Part shown: positions 28,312 to 36,783 of the stretch, piece by piece
Numbering within the stretch: position 1 is the stretch's first letter
How the letters are laid out: each line of letters starts with the position of its first letter
Assembly (NCBI RefSeq): GCF_017565645.3
Contig: NZ_CP086136.1
Span: 4,013,501 to 4,077,500 of the forward strand
From: Bradyrhizobium barranii subsp. barranii
GTDB taxonomy: Bacteria; Pseudomonadota; Alphaproteobacteria; Rhizobiales; Xanthobacteraceae
Direction: 5' to 3'
DNA: 64,000 bases
Position numbers and translations under genes: made by a program
Notes under the pieces: model-generated
Told to the model about the DNA's origin: nothing
Seen by the model: only the letters and a program-made list of their open reading frames with translations
Databases searched by the model: none

Positions 28312-29835
28312 ATGAACGATCCGATCCTCGAGATGCGTGGGGTCTCAAAGTCCTTCTTTGGCATCAAGGCGCTGCGTTCCGTCGATCTCACCGTCCATGC
28401 CGGCGAAATTCATGCCCTGATGGGTGAGAACGGCGCCGGAAAGTCGACGCTGATGAAGATCTTGTCCGGCGCCTACAGGCCCGATCCCGGCGGCGAGATC
28501 CGGATCGAAGGAAGCCCGGTACGGATCGAAGGTCCGCTCGGCGGCCGCGCGGCGGGCATCTCCATCATCTACCAGGAGCTGTCGCTGGCTCCCAATCTCA
28601 GTGTTGCCGAGAATATCTATCTCGGCCGGGAGCTATCGCGAGCAGGCTTGCTGGCACGCGGCGCCATGCGCGAGGGCGTCGGCCCCATCCTGAAACGGCT
28701 GGGCGCAGACTTCCTGCCGTCGACGCTGGTGGCGCACCTTTCCATGGGCCAGCGGCAACTGGTCGAGATCGCGCGTGCGCTGCACGCGAGGTCAAAAATC
28801 CTGATCATGGATGAGCCGACCACCGCGCTGTCGGCCGGCGAGAGCGCGCGGCTGTTCGCGCTGATCCGCCAGCTTCGCGCCGAGGGGCTTGCCATCATCT
28901 ACATCTCGCATCGCATGGACGAGGTCTATGCGCTCGGCGACCGCGTCACCGTGCTGCGCGACGGCCGGCTGGTCGGGGCGCTCGACAAGCAGGACATCCG
29001 CGCCGACACCATCGTTCGGCTAATGGTCGGGCGTGACGTCTCCTCGTTCTACAAGAAGGATCATGATCCGGAGGCGGGGCGGGGGCATCCCGTGCTCGCA
29101 GCGATCGACATGGCCGATGGCCGGCGCGTCAAAGGGTGCTCGCTGACCGTGCATGCGGGCGAGGTGGTCGGCCTCGCCGGCCTGATCGGCGCAGGTCGCA
29201 CCGAGCTTGCGCATCTCATCATTGGCGCGGCGCCCAGGACCTCCGGCCGTGTCGAGCTGGAAGGACGCCCGGTCGATATCCGCACGCCGGGTGAGGCGCT
29301 CGACATCGGCGTCGCCTATCTGACCGAGGACCGCAAGGCGCTCGGCCTGTTCCTGGACATGTCGTGCCTGGACAACATCAACCTCGCGGTGCTCGGCCGG
29401 GATGCCCGGATCGGTTACATCCTCGATCGCGACAAGGCCCGCGACCGCGCCAACAGGGCGTTCGCGGCGCTCGGCATTCGTGCCGCCGATATCAACGTCA
29501 CCGTCGGCGCATTGTCCGGCGGCAACCAGCAGAAGGTGCTGCTGTCGCGCCTGCTTGCGACCACGCCAAAGGTCCTGATCCTCGATGAGCCGACGCGCGG
29601 CGTGGATGTCGGCGCCAAGTCCGAGATCTATTCGATCATCGACAATCTTGCCAAATCCGGCACCGCGATCCTCGTCATCTCATCCGATCTGCCCGAAATC
29701 ATCGGCATCTGCGACCGCGTCGTCGTCATGCGGGCGGGGCATATCGCCGGTGAAATCGAGCGTGGCGCGACGTCGCCCCTGAACCAGGAAGACATCATGG
29801 CGCTCGCCACGGGGATGGAGCAACTCGATGCATGA
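28312..29835 (+). CDS. Sugar ABC transporter ATP-binding protein (RbsA/XylG-like, two ABC domains)
   Basis: This 507-residue double ATPase has a first domain with Walker [10 protein letters not shown], signature [12 protein letters not shown] and Walker [15 protein letters not shown]. The second domain has the degenerate [10 protein letters not shown], signature [12 protein letters not shown] and [14 protein letters not shown]. It drives sugar import through the permease encoded next, whose start overlaps this stop by 8 bp. A strong GGGAGG lies 8 bp before ATG 28312. The 130-bp gap after the kinase gene leaves space for its own promoter, but none matches well. The substrate is likely a pentose given the adjacent xylulokinase; this is inference. 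Confidence 0.93.
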   Translation: MNDPILEMRGVSKSFFGIKALRSVDLTVHAGEIHALMGENGAGKSTLMKILSGAYRPDPGGEIRIEGSPVRIEGPLGGRAAGISIIYQELSLAPNLSVAENIYLGRELSRAGLLARGAMREGVGPILKRLGADFLPSTLVAHLSMGQRQLVEIARALHARSKILIMDEPTTALSAGESARLFALIRQLRAEGLAIIYISHRMDEVYALGDRVTVLRDGRLVGALDKQDIRADTIVRLMVGRDVSSFYKKDHDPEAGRGHPVLAAIDMADGRRVKGCSLTVHAGEVVGLAGLIGAGRTELAHLIIGAAPRTSGRVELEGRPVDIRTPGEALDIGVAYLTEDRKALGLFLDMSCLDNINLAVLGRDARIGYILDRDKARDRANRAFAALGIRAADINVTVGALSGGNQQKVLLSRLLATTPKVLILDEPTRGVDVGAKSEIYSIIDNLAKSGTAILVISSDLPEIIGICDRVVVMRAGHIAGEIERGATSPLNQEDIMALATGMEQLDA

Positions 29836-30865
29836 CGGCTCTTCAAAGACGGACGCCGCCGCCGCCGCGGGCCTCGCGGCCGCGCAGGAGACGAAGCGTC
29901 AGCGCATAAGGCTTCTGATCCGCGCCGCCGGCATGCTGCCGGTGTTGTTGATCTTGTGCGGCGGCTTCCATTTTCTGTCGGAGGGCCGCTTCTTCACCGG
30001 ACAAAATCTCGGCATCGTGTTGCAGCAGGCCGCAGTGAACACCGTGCTTGCGGCAGGCATGACCTTCGTCATCCTCACCGGCGGCATCGACCTCTCGGTC
30101 GGCTCGATCCTGGCGGCGTCCGCGATGGCCGGGTTGACGCTCTCCAAGCTGCCGGAGCTCGGGATGCTGTGGCTGCCGGCCGCGCTGCTCACGGGCCTCG
30201 GCTTCGGCGTCATCAACGGCGCGCTGATTGCACTCCTCCGCCTGCCGCCTTTCATCGTCACGCTCGGCTCTCTCACCGCCGTACGCGGCCTGGCGCGACT
30301 GCTCGGGGCCGACACCACCGTCTTTAATCCTTCCATTCCCTATGCCTTCATCGGCAACGGCTCGCTGACGCTCGTTCCCGGCGTCGCGTCGATCCCGTGG
30401 CTCTCGGTGATCGCCTTGCTCGTCATCCTCGTCTCGTGGCTGGTGCTGCGCCGGACCGTCCTCGGCGTGCACATCTATGCGGTGGGCGGCAATGAAAGCG
30501 CGGCGCGGCTTGCCGGCATCAAGGTCTGGGCCGTGCTGATCTTCGTCTACGGCATCTCGGGACTCTTCGCCGGGCTCGGCGGCGCGATGCAGGCGGCGCG
30601 GCTCTATGCGGCCAACGGTCTCCAGCTCGGTCAGTCCTACGAGCTCGATGCGATCACCGCCGTGATCCTGGGCGGCACCTCGTTCGTCGGCGGCATCGGC
30701 TCGATCTGGGGCACGCTGGTCGGTGCGCTGATCATCGCCGTCCTGTCGAACGGCCTGATCCTCGTCGGCGTCTCGGACATCTGGCAATATGTGATCAAGG
30801 GCCTGGTGATCATCGGCGCCGTGGCGCTGGACCGCTACCGGCTGCAGGGCTCCGCCAGAACCTGA
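29828..30865 (+). CDS. Sugar ABC transporter permease (RbsC-like)
   Basis: This 345-residue polytopic permease has a ~35-residue N-terminal cytoplasmic tail with an Ala-rich stretch, then about nine to ten membrane spans. Family signatures are [20 protein letters not shown] and [22 protein letters not shown]. Only one permease is present in this cassette, so the channel is presumably a homodimer, unlike the two-permease cassette at 16201-18125. The gene starts within the end of the ATPase gene and is followed by a 102-bp gap before the binding protein, a gap containing a small perfect hairpin. Confidence 0.93.
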   Translation: MHDGSSKTDAAAAAGLAAAQETKRQRIRLLIRAAGMLPVLLILCGGFHFLSEGRFFTGQNLGIVLQQAAVNTVLAAGMTFVILTGGIDLSVGSILAASAMAGLTLSKLPELGMLWLPAALLTGLGFGVINGALIALLRLPPFIVTLGSLTAVRGLARLLGADTTVFNPSIPYAFIGNGSLTLVPGVASIPWLSVIALLVILVSWLVLRRTVLGVHIYAVGGNESAARLAGIKVWAVLIFVYGISGLFAGLGGAMQAARLYAANGLQLGQSYELDAITAVILGGTSFVGGIGSIWGTLVGALIIAVLSNGLILVGVSDIWQYVIKGLVIIGAVALDRYRLQGSART

Positions 30866-30876
30866 ATGGGTTCGGC

Positions 30877-30892
30877 GCGCACCTGAGTGCGC
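30877..30892 (+). other. Small perfect stem-loop between permease and binding-protein genes
   Basis: GCGCAC-CTGA-GTGCGC forms a six-pair GC-rich hairpin 11 bp after the permease stop. It has no T-tract, so it is not a classical terminator. Such intercistronic hairpins can protect mRNA ends and allow unequal expression of importer subunits, with the binding protein made in excess; that role is inference. Confidence 0.4.
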
Positions 30893-30967
30893 ATGATGTG
30901 ATGCGAGGTTCCGCTGCGGCAACTGGTCTGCCGTGCCGGATAAGAATACAGACCAGGGAGGAAGCCA

Positions 30968-31915
30968 ATGTTGAAGACGATCACGCTCGCCGGCGCCGCG
31001 ATGGCGCTTGCCCTAAGCACCGCGCCGTCCTTCGCCAAGGAACTCAAGTCGATCGGCGTCTCGCTGGGGTCGATGGGCAATCCGTTCTTCGTCGCGCTGT
31101 CGAAGGGCGCCGAGTTCGAGGCCAGGAAGACCAACCCCAATGTGAAGATCACGACGGTCGGCTTCGAATACGACCTCGGCAAGCAGGTCACCCAGATCGA
31201 CAATTTCATTGCCGCCGGCGTCGACCTGATCCTGTTGAACCCCGGCGATCCCAAGGCGATCGGGCCGGCGATCAAGAAGGCGCAGGCGGCGGGCATCGTG
31301 GTCGTCGCGGTCGACACCGCGGCCGAAGGCGCCGACGCCACCATAACCACGAACAACGTGCAGGCCGGCGAGATCTCATGCCAGTACATCGTCGACAAGC
31401 TGGGGGGCAAGGGCGACGTCATCATCGAGAACGGGCCGCAGGTCTCGGCCGTGATCGACCGCGTCGTCGGCTGCAAGAACGTTCTCTCGAAGAATCCCGG
31501 GATCAAGGTGTTGTCCAGCGACCAGGACGGCAAAGGCTCGCGTGAAGGCGGTCTCACCATCGCGCAGGGCTATCTGACGCGCTTTTCCAAGATCGACGCC
31601 ATCTTCGCCATCAACGATCCGCAGGCGATCGGCACCGATCTCGCGGCGCGCCAGCAAGGCCGCAGCGGCATCGTCATCACCGCGGTCGATGGCGCGCCCG
31701 ACATCGAGGCGGCACTGAAGGATCCGGCAGCGCCGCAGGTCCAGGCGTCCGCTTCGCAGGACCCGTTCTTCATGGCGCGGCGCGCGGTGCAGGTGGGCGT
31801 CGGCATTCTCAATGGCCAGAAGCCGGCCTCGACCGTCGAGCTCCTGCCCTCGAAGCTCGTGACCAGGGACAACGTCGCCGAGTACAAGGGCTGGACCTCG
31901 GATCGTTCTCAGTAG
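30968..31915 (+). CDS. Sugar ABC transporter substrate-binding protein (RbsB-like)
   Basis: This 315-residue periplasmic protein of the Peripla_BP_4 family has a Sec signal peptide, MLKTITLAGAAMALALSTAPSFA, before KELKSIGVSLGSMGNPFF. The ligand-hinge segment AIFAINDPQAIGTDLAA and the DGAPDIEAAL segment are family-typical. A strong GGGAGG lies about 8 bp before ATG 30968. It completes the xylB-linked importer. Gene order (kinase, ATPase, permease, binding protein) is compact but the binding-protein gene is set apart by 102 bp. The ligand may be a pentose or sugar alcohol; nothing in the sequence fixes it. Confidence 0.92.
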   Translation: MLKTITLAGAAMALALSTAPSFAKELKSIGVSLGSMGNPFFVALSKGAEFEARKTNPNVKITTVGFEYDLGKQVTQIDNFIAAGVDLILLNPGDPKAIGPAIKKAQAAGIVVVAVDTAAEGADATITTNNVQAGEISCQYIVDKLGGKGDVIIENGPQVSAVIDRVVGCKNVLSKNPGIKVLSSDQDGKGSREGGLTIAQGYLTRFSKIDAIFAINDPQAIGTDLAARQQGRSGIVITAVDGAPDIEAALKDPAAPQVQASASQDPFFMARRAVQVGVGILNGQKPASTVELLPSKLVTRDNVAEYKGWTSDRSQ

Positions 31916-31943
31916 AAGGCCGCCTCCCGCGGGAGCGGTCGAA

Positions 31944-31988
31944 GCACGAGATGACGGGCGGCGTTGTGATCCACGCCGTCCGTCGTGC
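31944..31988. terminator. Imperfect hairpin between convergent genes, possible bidirectional terminator
   Basis: The 79-bp gap between two convergent genes contains a left arm at 31944-31964 and a right arm at 31973-31988. The arms pair as GCAC plus GACGG and CGGCGT, with a five-base bulge, one mismatch and an eight-base loop. No T-tract follows, so Rho-independent termination is uncertain. A 12-bp palindrome CTCCCGCGGGAG lies just upstream at 31923-31934. Confidence 0.4.
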
Positions 31989-31994
31989 CACGCG

Positions 31995-33530
31995 CTAGCA
32001 GGCGGTGTGGGGACTGGTTCGCGGGGACAAGACGACCGATGGAAATTTGCTTGCGAAGGCCCGGGTCTTGGGTTGAACACGCGACCCGTCGATCACCTCG
32101 AGCCGGCCGCAGCGGTTCAGCGTGTGCAGCTTTCTGCCGGGCCATGCCGGTCCGGGTCTGAGGGAGTGGCGGACGACCTGCTTGAACGTCGTCGGAGACA
32201 GTTCGATCACTTCCGCGAGGTCGAGCGCGGCGCCATATCCGTCGGCGCAATCCTGCACCGGCCGCCACAATTTGCCATCGATGGTGACGAAATTCCCCGC
32301 GGGTCGCGCACTTGCGCGATCGATCAGGACGGGGTTGCTGGCATGGGGCAACCAGGGGCCGAGCAGGTGCTCGGCGTAATAGATCGCAAGCGAATCCGAA
32401 TAGCCGCCGGTTCCGTCTCGCCAGGCTCCGAACAGGTAGTTCAGACCGTTGTGCTGCGTGATGGTCACGTCGGCCAGTTCGAGGCCTGACAGCAGCGTGG
32501 CGTGTCGCTCCCATTTGTCCGGAAACCGAATGCATTTGTAGAGCGCGACGTCCCCGTGGAGCGAGCTCTCCGGGATCATCCACAACTCGCCATCGTCCTC
32601 GATCAGGAACGGATAGGACAGGTGCCAGGGCTCCTCCAGCACGGGCACGACGTCGCCGACCGGGCCGGCCTCGCCGAACTCGACCGCCGAAATGATGCCT
32701 TTTCCAACCCGATGATCGAGATCTTCGAAGTAGACGAATGTTCGTCCCTGCCAGGTGATGGGGAAGGGATCGGCATAGAAATGGTTTCCGGGATCGGCAA
32801 GAACGTTCCAGCGAGGCCCGGAGAGATCTCCCGTCTGCCAGACGCCCGCGCCATCATTGAAGCGCCATCCGACATGCCAATGCGGGGCATAGCAGCAGAG
32901 GCGGTAAATCTCCTTGGCGATCGACACGGCGAGGCCGCGCACGACGTAGGCCGCAGGCCGCCGGCCGTTGCCGGCTCGGGCCGGGCGTGCCAGCTGCGGC
33001 ACGATACGCGGCCGTCCCGACAGGATGGCCGCCACCATGGTCAGGGTTCGCGCCATGACCGTTTCGAGCCCACCGCTCAAACCGGCCGCGATTTCCGCGG
33101 AGGGATGGCCGCGATCGAGCACCGCACCGTCGACCTCGTTGACGATCTCGATGACGGGCAGGTCGCCGGCGAGAATCGCCGCGAGTGCCGCGTTTTCACC
33201 TGCAGTTCCGTTGAACAACGGGCGGAGATACAGCCGGGCCGAACAGTGCGGATCGCGCGCGGCGCTCGTGAAATCGACGATCACGTCGGCCGTGCCGGTG
33301 CGGGCCTGTGTCTGTTCCGGATCGATCTTCAGCCCGTCGGCGCCGCTGTGCCTGCCTTTACGCAGCACCATGCGCTCCAGTTCGAACAGGGCGTCGAGCC
33401 CCGCGGGCCGTGGCTCCGCCGTTGCAGTCAACGCGATTTGAACCGGAACGTCCCGGCCGTCGATCGACAGCGTCTGGCGGTGCATCCACCGCCGCGCATG
33501 GTCACGTTCGCAGCGAAACTCGATGATCAT
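31995..33530 (-). CDS. Glucosamine inositolphosphorylceramide transferase (GINT1)-like protein, formyltransferase/propeller type
   Basis: This 511-residue protein has a C-terminal ~270 residues matching the beta-propeller domain named after plant GINT1: ADPFPITWQGRTFVYFEDL, a G-I-I segment, HLSYPFLIEDDGELWMIPES, ADVTITQHNG, GPWLPHASNPVLID and ARPAGNFV..LWRPVQD. The N-terminal half is Arg-rich and includes a formyltransferase-like fold region (EIVNEVDGAVLDRG). Bacterial relatives are usually encoded in polysaccharide or glycolipid clusters; their reaction is not established. It lies 29 bp downstream of a GT4 gene on the same strand, so it probably modifies or transfers sugars in a surface glycan. 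The function stated in the family name should not be taken literally here. Confidence 0.75.
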   Translation of the reverse strand: MIIEFRCERDHARRWMHRQTLSIDGRDVPVQIALTATAEPRPAGLDALFELERMVLRKGRHSGADGLKIDPEQTQARTGTADVIVDFTSAARDPHCSARLYLRPLFNGTAGENAALAAILAGDLPVIEIVNEVDGAVLDRGHPSAEIAAGLSGGLETVMARTLTMVAAILSGRPRIVPQLARPARAGNGRRPAAYVVRGLAVSIAKEIYRLCCYAPHWHVGWRFNDGAGVWQTGDLSGPRWNVLADPGNHFYADPFPITWQGRTFVYFEDLDHRVGKGIISAVEFGEAGPVGDVVPVLEEPWHLSYPFLIEDDGELWMIPESSLHGDVALYKCIRFPDKWERHATLLSGLELADVTITQHNGLNYLFGAWRDGTGGYSDSLAIYYAEHLLGPWLPHASNPVLIDRASARPAGNFVTIDGKLWRPVQDCADGYGAALDLAEVIELSPTTFKQVVRHSLRPGPAWPGRKLHTLNRCGRLEVIDGSRVQPKTRAFASKFPSVVLSPRTSPHTAC

Positions 33531-33559
33531 GTCGAGCCAACCTATTCCAACGCATCGGC

Positions 33560-34735
33560 TCAGACGACCCGATTGAGGATTTGAACGTATTCCTCAACCA
33601 TCGCATCGACCGAATAGCGCAACCTCAGGCCTTTGGCATTCTTTTGCAGTTCGTCGCTCAGTGCTTGGTCGGTCAGAAGTCTGGAGACGGCAGCCGACAG
33701 CTTCGCTTGATCTGAAGCATCGACAAAGAGGGCAGTGGGCTTTCCTTCGAAGGACAGCACCTCGCGCAGCACGGGAAGATCGGTGACGACCGAGGGAACG
33801 CCGGCGTTGGCGGCTTCGACGGCGGCAAGGCCAAATGTCTCGGCCTGCGTCGGAAACACGAATATGTCGAGACAGGCGAGAAAATCCGCGATCTGGCGTG
33901 GCGCGATTTCACCGAGCAGATGCAATCGGTCCGAGACCTTCAGCTCGTCCGCGAGCTGCCGCAGTCGCGCCTCATCGGCGCCCTGGCCGGCGAGTGCAAG
34001 GTGCCACGACGGCTCGTCCGGCAAGAGGCGTATCGCCGCATCGAGCCGCTTGTGCGGATGCAGCCTCGCCGCGCAGCCGAGCAGGACGCGGTCCGGCGGC
34101 AGGTTGAATTTCTGTCGTGCGGCGCCCTTCGGCAGGATGAGGGCCTTGTCCTCGAAGCCGTGCGGGACATGCACCATGCGCGACCGGTAGGCCTGCGGGT
34201 AGCGCGAATACTCGCGCTCCATGTCCTTTGAGTTCAGCGTGATGCGGTCGAAGAAGCCGACGCTGCCCATGACGATGTCGGCCGTGCGGATCGGCCAGCT
34301 CATCGACAGCGCGGATGAAACCTGATTGGCGACGACAGGGGCGCGGCTGACGAGGCGCGTCACGCCCGCGCCGATGACGTTGCCGAAATGCTGGAAGGTC
34401 AGAACGGCGTCGGGCCGCGTGGCTCTGATATGACCGCCAAGCGTCCACAGCATCCGCAGCAGCGCAACCGGATCGCCCGGCCGGCTCGATGCGCAATAGA
34501 ACGTCTCGGGCGGCTCGTCGAACGAATCCGATTTGCGGAAGAAAAACAGGTTGGAGACGCGATGGCCGCGCGCGGAGAGCCCGGCGCCGAGAAGCCTGGA
34601 GATCTCCTGCGCGCCCGCGTTCTCGGCCTGGGTCTGTACGAGAAGGACATGCAGCTTTCGTTCGCTGCCGTTCAGCCGCGCCAGTTCTGTCGCGGTCGTC
34701 TCGCCCAATTCCTTGTTCGGCTGGTAGTGGAGCAC
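33560..34735 (-). CDS. Glycosyltransferase family 4 protein
   Basis: This 391-residue GT-B fold glycosyltransferase has an N-terminal acceptor domain beginning LHVLLVQTQAENAGAQEISRLL after a ~27-residue tail, and a GT4 C-terminal donor domain with GCAARLHPHKRLDAAIRLL and the retaining-enzyme E-x7-E motif FPTQAETFGLAAVEA. It transfers a sugar from a nucleotide donor onto a lipid-linked acceptor at the cytoplasmic membrane face. The start is GTG 34735; no better ATG is in frame near it. Neighbours are a GINT1-like protein downstream and a flippase gene upstream on the same strand. The sugar specificity is unknown. Confidence 0.9.
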   Translation of the reverse strand: MLHYQPNKELGETTATELARLNGSERKLHVLLVQTQAENAGAQEISRLLGAGLSARGHRVSNLFFFRKSDSFDEPPETFYCASSRPGDPVALLRMLWTLGGHIRATRPDAVLTFQHFGNVIGAGVTRLVSRAPVVANQVSSALSMSWPIRTADIVMGSVGFFDRITLNSKDMEREYSRYPQAYRSRMVHVPHGFEDKALILPKGAARQKFNLPPDRVLLGCAARLHPHKRLDAAIRLLPDEPSWHLALAGQGADEARLRQLADELKVSDRLHLLGEIAPRQIADFLACLDIFVFPTQAETFGLAAVEAANAGVPSVVTDLPVLREVLSFEGKPTALFVDASDQAKLSAAVSRLLTDQALSDELQKNAKGLRLRYSVDAMVEEYVQILNRVV

Positions 34736-34772
34736 GGATCCCGACCGCTAAAGAAACGAAATCTTCACCTTC

Positions 34773-34909
34773 TTAACCCCGTACCTATCATGCAGGCATC
34801 GGGCAGACACCGACTAGCAACAAACGGAGTTAATGCGCGAGCCGCCGATTGCCGCGTTCTCGCGGGAATTCTGCCGATTCCCGGATGGTGCGCAGCGAGC
34901 GCGTTAACC
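34773..34909. promoter_or_regulatory. Spacer with TTAA-core motifs upstream of the GT4 gene
   Basis: The 229-bp gap 34736-34964 has no supported gene. It holds TTAACC at 34773-34778, GTTAATGCGCG at 34829-34839 and GTTAACC at 34903-34909. Similar motifs recur in the other spacers of the polysaccharide locus, suggesting a shared regulator-binding element; the binding protein is not known. Confidence 0.35.
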
Positions 34910-34964
34910 AACGGGACCTGCACGCGCCGTCGCGGATCAACCAAGCCGATCGTACGGCTGACGC

Positions 34965-36311
34965 CTATTCGGCGGAGTCGGCGCCGCGAACCGCATAGCG
35001 GCCGCGCCGCCACGCCGAGAAGCGCAACAGCACGAGAACCGAAGGATCGACCCCGGTTCGCCGGCGGCACAAGATATTGAGCGCGATGGTCGTGAGCGCC
35101 AGCGACACCGTGGCGGCAATCGCCGCGCCAAGCACGCCGAGCCAGGGGATCAGGACGAGGAATCCGACCAGTCTCAATGCGACATTTGCGGCGACGACGG
35201 GGACGTAGATGCGTTCATGGCCGGTCAATTGCAGGATCGCCGCCGACGGACCGCCCGCGGCCTGGATGGCCGTTCCGATCGCCAGCACGATCAGCACCGA
35301 GTGCTGCTCGGTGAAATGAGGCCCGAACAGGTTGAGGAGATAGGGGCCGCCGATCCAGATCATGGCGAGCCCCGCGACCACGCAAAGCGCGGTCACTTCC
35401 GCCATGAGCTGCAGCGTCCGCTCGAATTCCTGGTGATTTTTGCTGAAGTAGAGCGAAGGAAGCCGGCGCGCGCCGAACGAGTACAGCGCGGCGGAGAGCA
35501 TGGCGAAGATGTTGGCGAGGCGTGACGCCGCGAAGTAGATGCCGGCGGTCGCCGGATCCAGCATCCAGTAGACCAGAATGACGTCGAAATACTGGTTCGC
35601 GACTTCAAGGATGGACGCAAGCCAGAAATGCAGCGCGCTCGATCGCCAGCGCGATGCTTCGGAATTCGCTGCTGTCGTGCGCAAATCCGGCAGCACCCGT
35701 ACAATCGCAATGATCTGTGCGACGAGGCCCACCGACATCGCAATCGTCATTGCGGCGATCAGCTCGGCGGGATCGAGCTGCCGATGCCCGAACAGCATGG
35801 CGAGCAGAAACAGCACGACGAAAACCCGCCAGAAGAACTCGCGGTTGCCTTCGCCCATGATAATGCTGACCAGCGAGCGCGCGATCTGGCTGCCGAGCAT
35901 CAATCCGGCACTCACGGCGGTGTAGGCCGAGACGGCGAGGATCAGCAGCCACAAATCTCCTCTGAAATGCGCAACCAACGCAACCGCGGCGATCGCGATC
36001 AGCATCGCGACGGCGGAAATCCTGAAGCTGGAGAGCAGGAGGCCCTTGGTGAGGTCGGGCCTGTCGCCGACCTCATACTCGTTCAGGAATCGCACCAACA
36101 ATGCTTCCTGACCGACCAGTCCTACGACTGCGGCGATCTGGGCAACCGAAAGCCAGGTCGCAAAGATACCGAATCCATCGGGCGTCATCGTTCGCGCGGC
36201 CAGCGAGAACAACGCAAACGCGAGCGCGCCGCTGCCAACCTTCAGAAGGATGGTCCCGACGACACCGCGCGTGACGTCACGCCGCAGAAATTGAACAATG
36301 GAATCGATCAT
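34965..36311 (-). CDS. Polysaccharide/lipopolysaccharide flippase, Wzx-like (MOP superfamily)
   Basis: This 448-residue polytopic membrane protein has roughly twelve to fourteen hydrophobic segments and the N-terminal amphipathic start (MIDSIVQFLRRDVTRGVVGTILLKVGSGALAF) seen in oligosaccharide flippases. It would move undecaprenyl-linked repeat units across the inner membrane for polymerisation by a Wzy-type enzyme; a candidate polymerase is encoded at 39403-40689. Family assignment rests on topology and general pattern (FALFSLAARTMTPDGFGIFATWLS), since these proteins share little sequence. It lies 229 bp upstream of the GT4 gene, with TTAA motifs between. Confidence 0.85.
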   Translation of the reverse strand: MIDSIVQFLRRDVTRGVVGTILLKVGSGALAFALFSLAARTMTPDGFGIFATWLSVAQIAAVVGLVGQEALLVRFLNEYEVGDRPDLTKGLLLSSFRISAVAMLIAIAAVALVAHFRGDLWLLILAVSAYTAVSAGLMLGSQIARSLVSIIMGEGNREFFWRVFVVLFLLAMLFGHRQLDPAELIAAMTIAMSVGLVAQIIAIVRVLPDLRTTAANSEASRWRSSALHFWLASILEVANQYFDVILVYWMLDPATAGIYFAASRLANIFAMLSAALYSFGARRLPSLYFSKNHQEFERTLQLMAEVTALCVVAGLAMIWIGGPYLLNLFGPHFTEQHSVLIVLAIGTAIQAAGGPSAAILQLTGHERIYVPVVAANVALRLVGFLVLIPWLGVLGAAIAATVSLALTTIALNILCRRRTGVDPSVLVLLRFSAWRRGRYAVRGADSAE

Positions 36312-36783
36312 CGAAGATGCGGAGCGTTCCCCGAAGATGGGCGTTGCAAGGACGGCGAGAGCCTAGCATGCCGGAAAAATGCGAGTGTTAATGCGCGGTC
36401 TTGAGGTCCCGTCGTCTGTCGTCGACGAAGGTCGTACGCCGCTGCTTCACTGCGGAACAGCCGCGTCCCCGATGTGCCAGATTGACCGGGCACCGGCTCG
36501 ATCGAAAAGCGGCGCGATGTCGTGCCGGTGCAAGATGCGGGGCGAAGCCGGCCGGCCTGCGGCTGTTCGAGCATTGGAATGGCCTCTCTGGAACGAATTC
36601 GGACGCTTGGTCTGACGAGACAGCAGTATTTCGAGGTCGTTCTGAGCAAGGCGCGTGCCGGGACGGATGTGTCCGGCGACCCGTTAACCTCAATCGCCGG
36701 AAATGATCGCGTTTGGCTCTGCGATACGACATCAGGCGAGGGAATTGCACATGGAACCACCGTTAACCGTGGAGCCCTAAACC
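36312..36783. other. 472-bp intergenic region, no supported gene; TTAA-core motifs
   Basis: This region separates divergent genes, the flippase (leftward) and a flavoprotein (rightward), so it must contain promoters for both. Open frames here lack family features and ribosome-binding sites. It contains GTTAATGCGCG at 36387-36397, identical to a copy at 34829, and GTTAACC at 36683-36689 and 36762-36768. No clear sigma-70 or sigma-54 promoter stood out. Confidence 0.6.
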
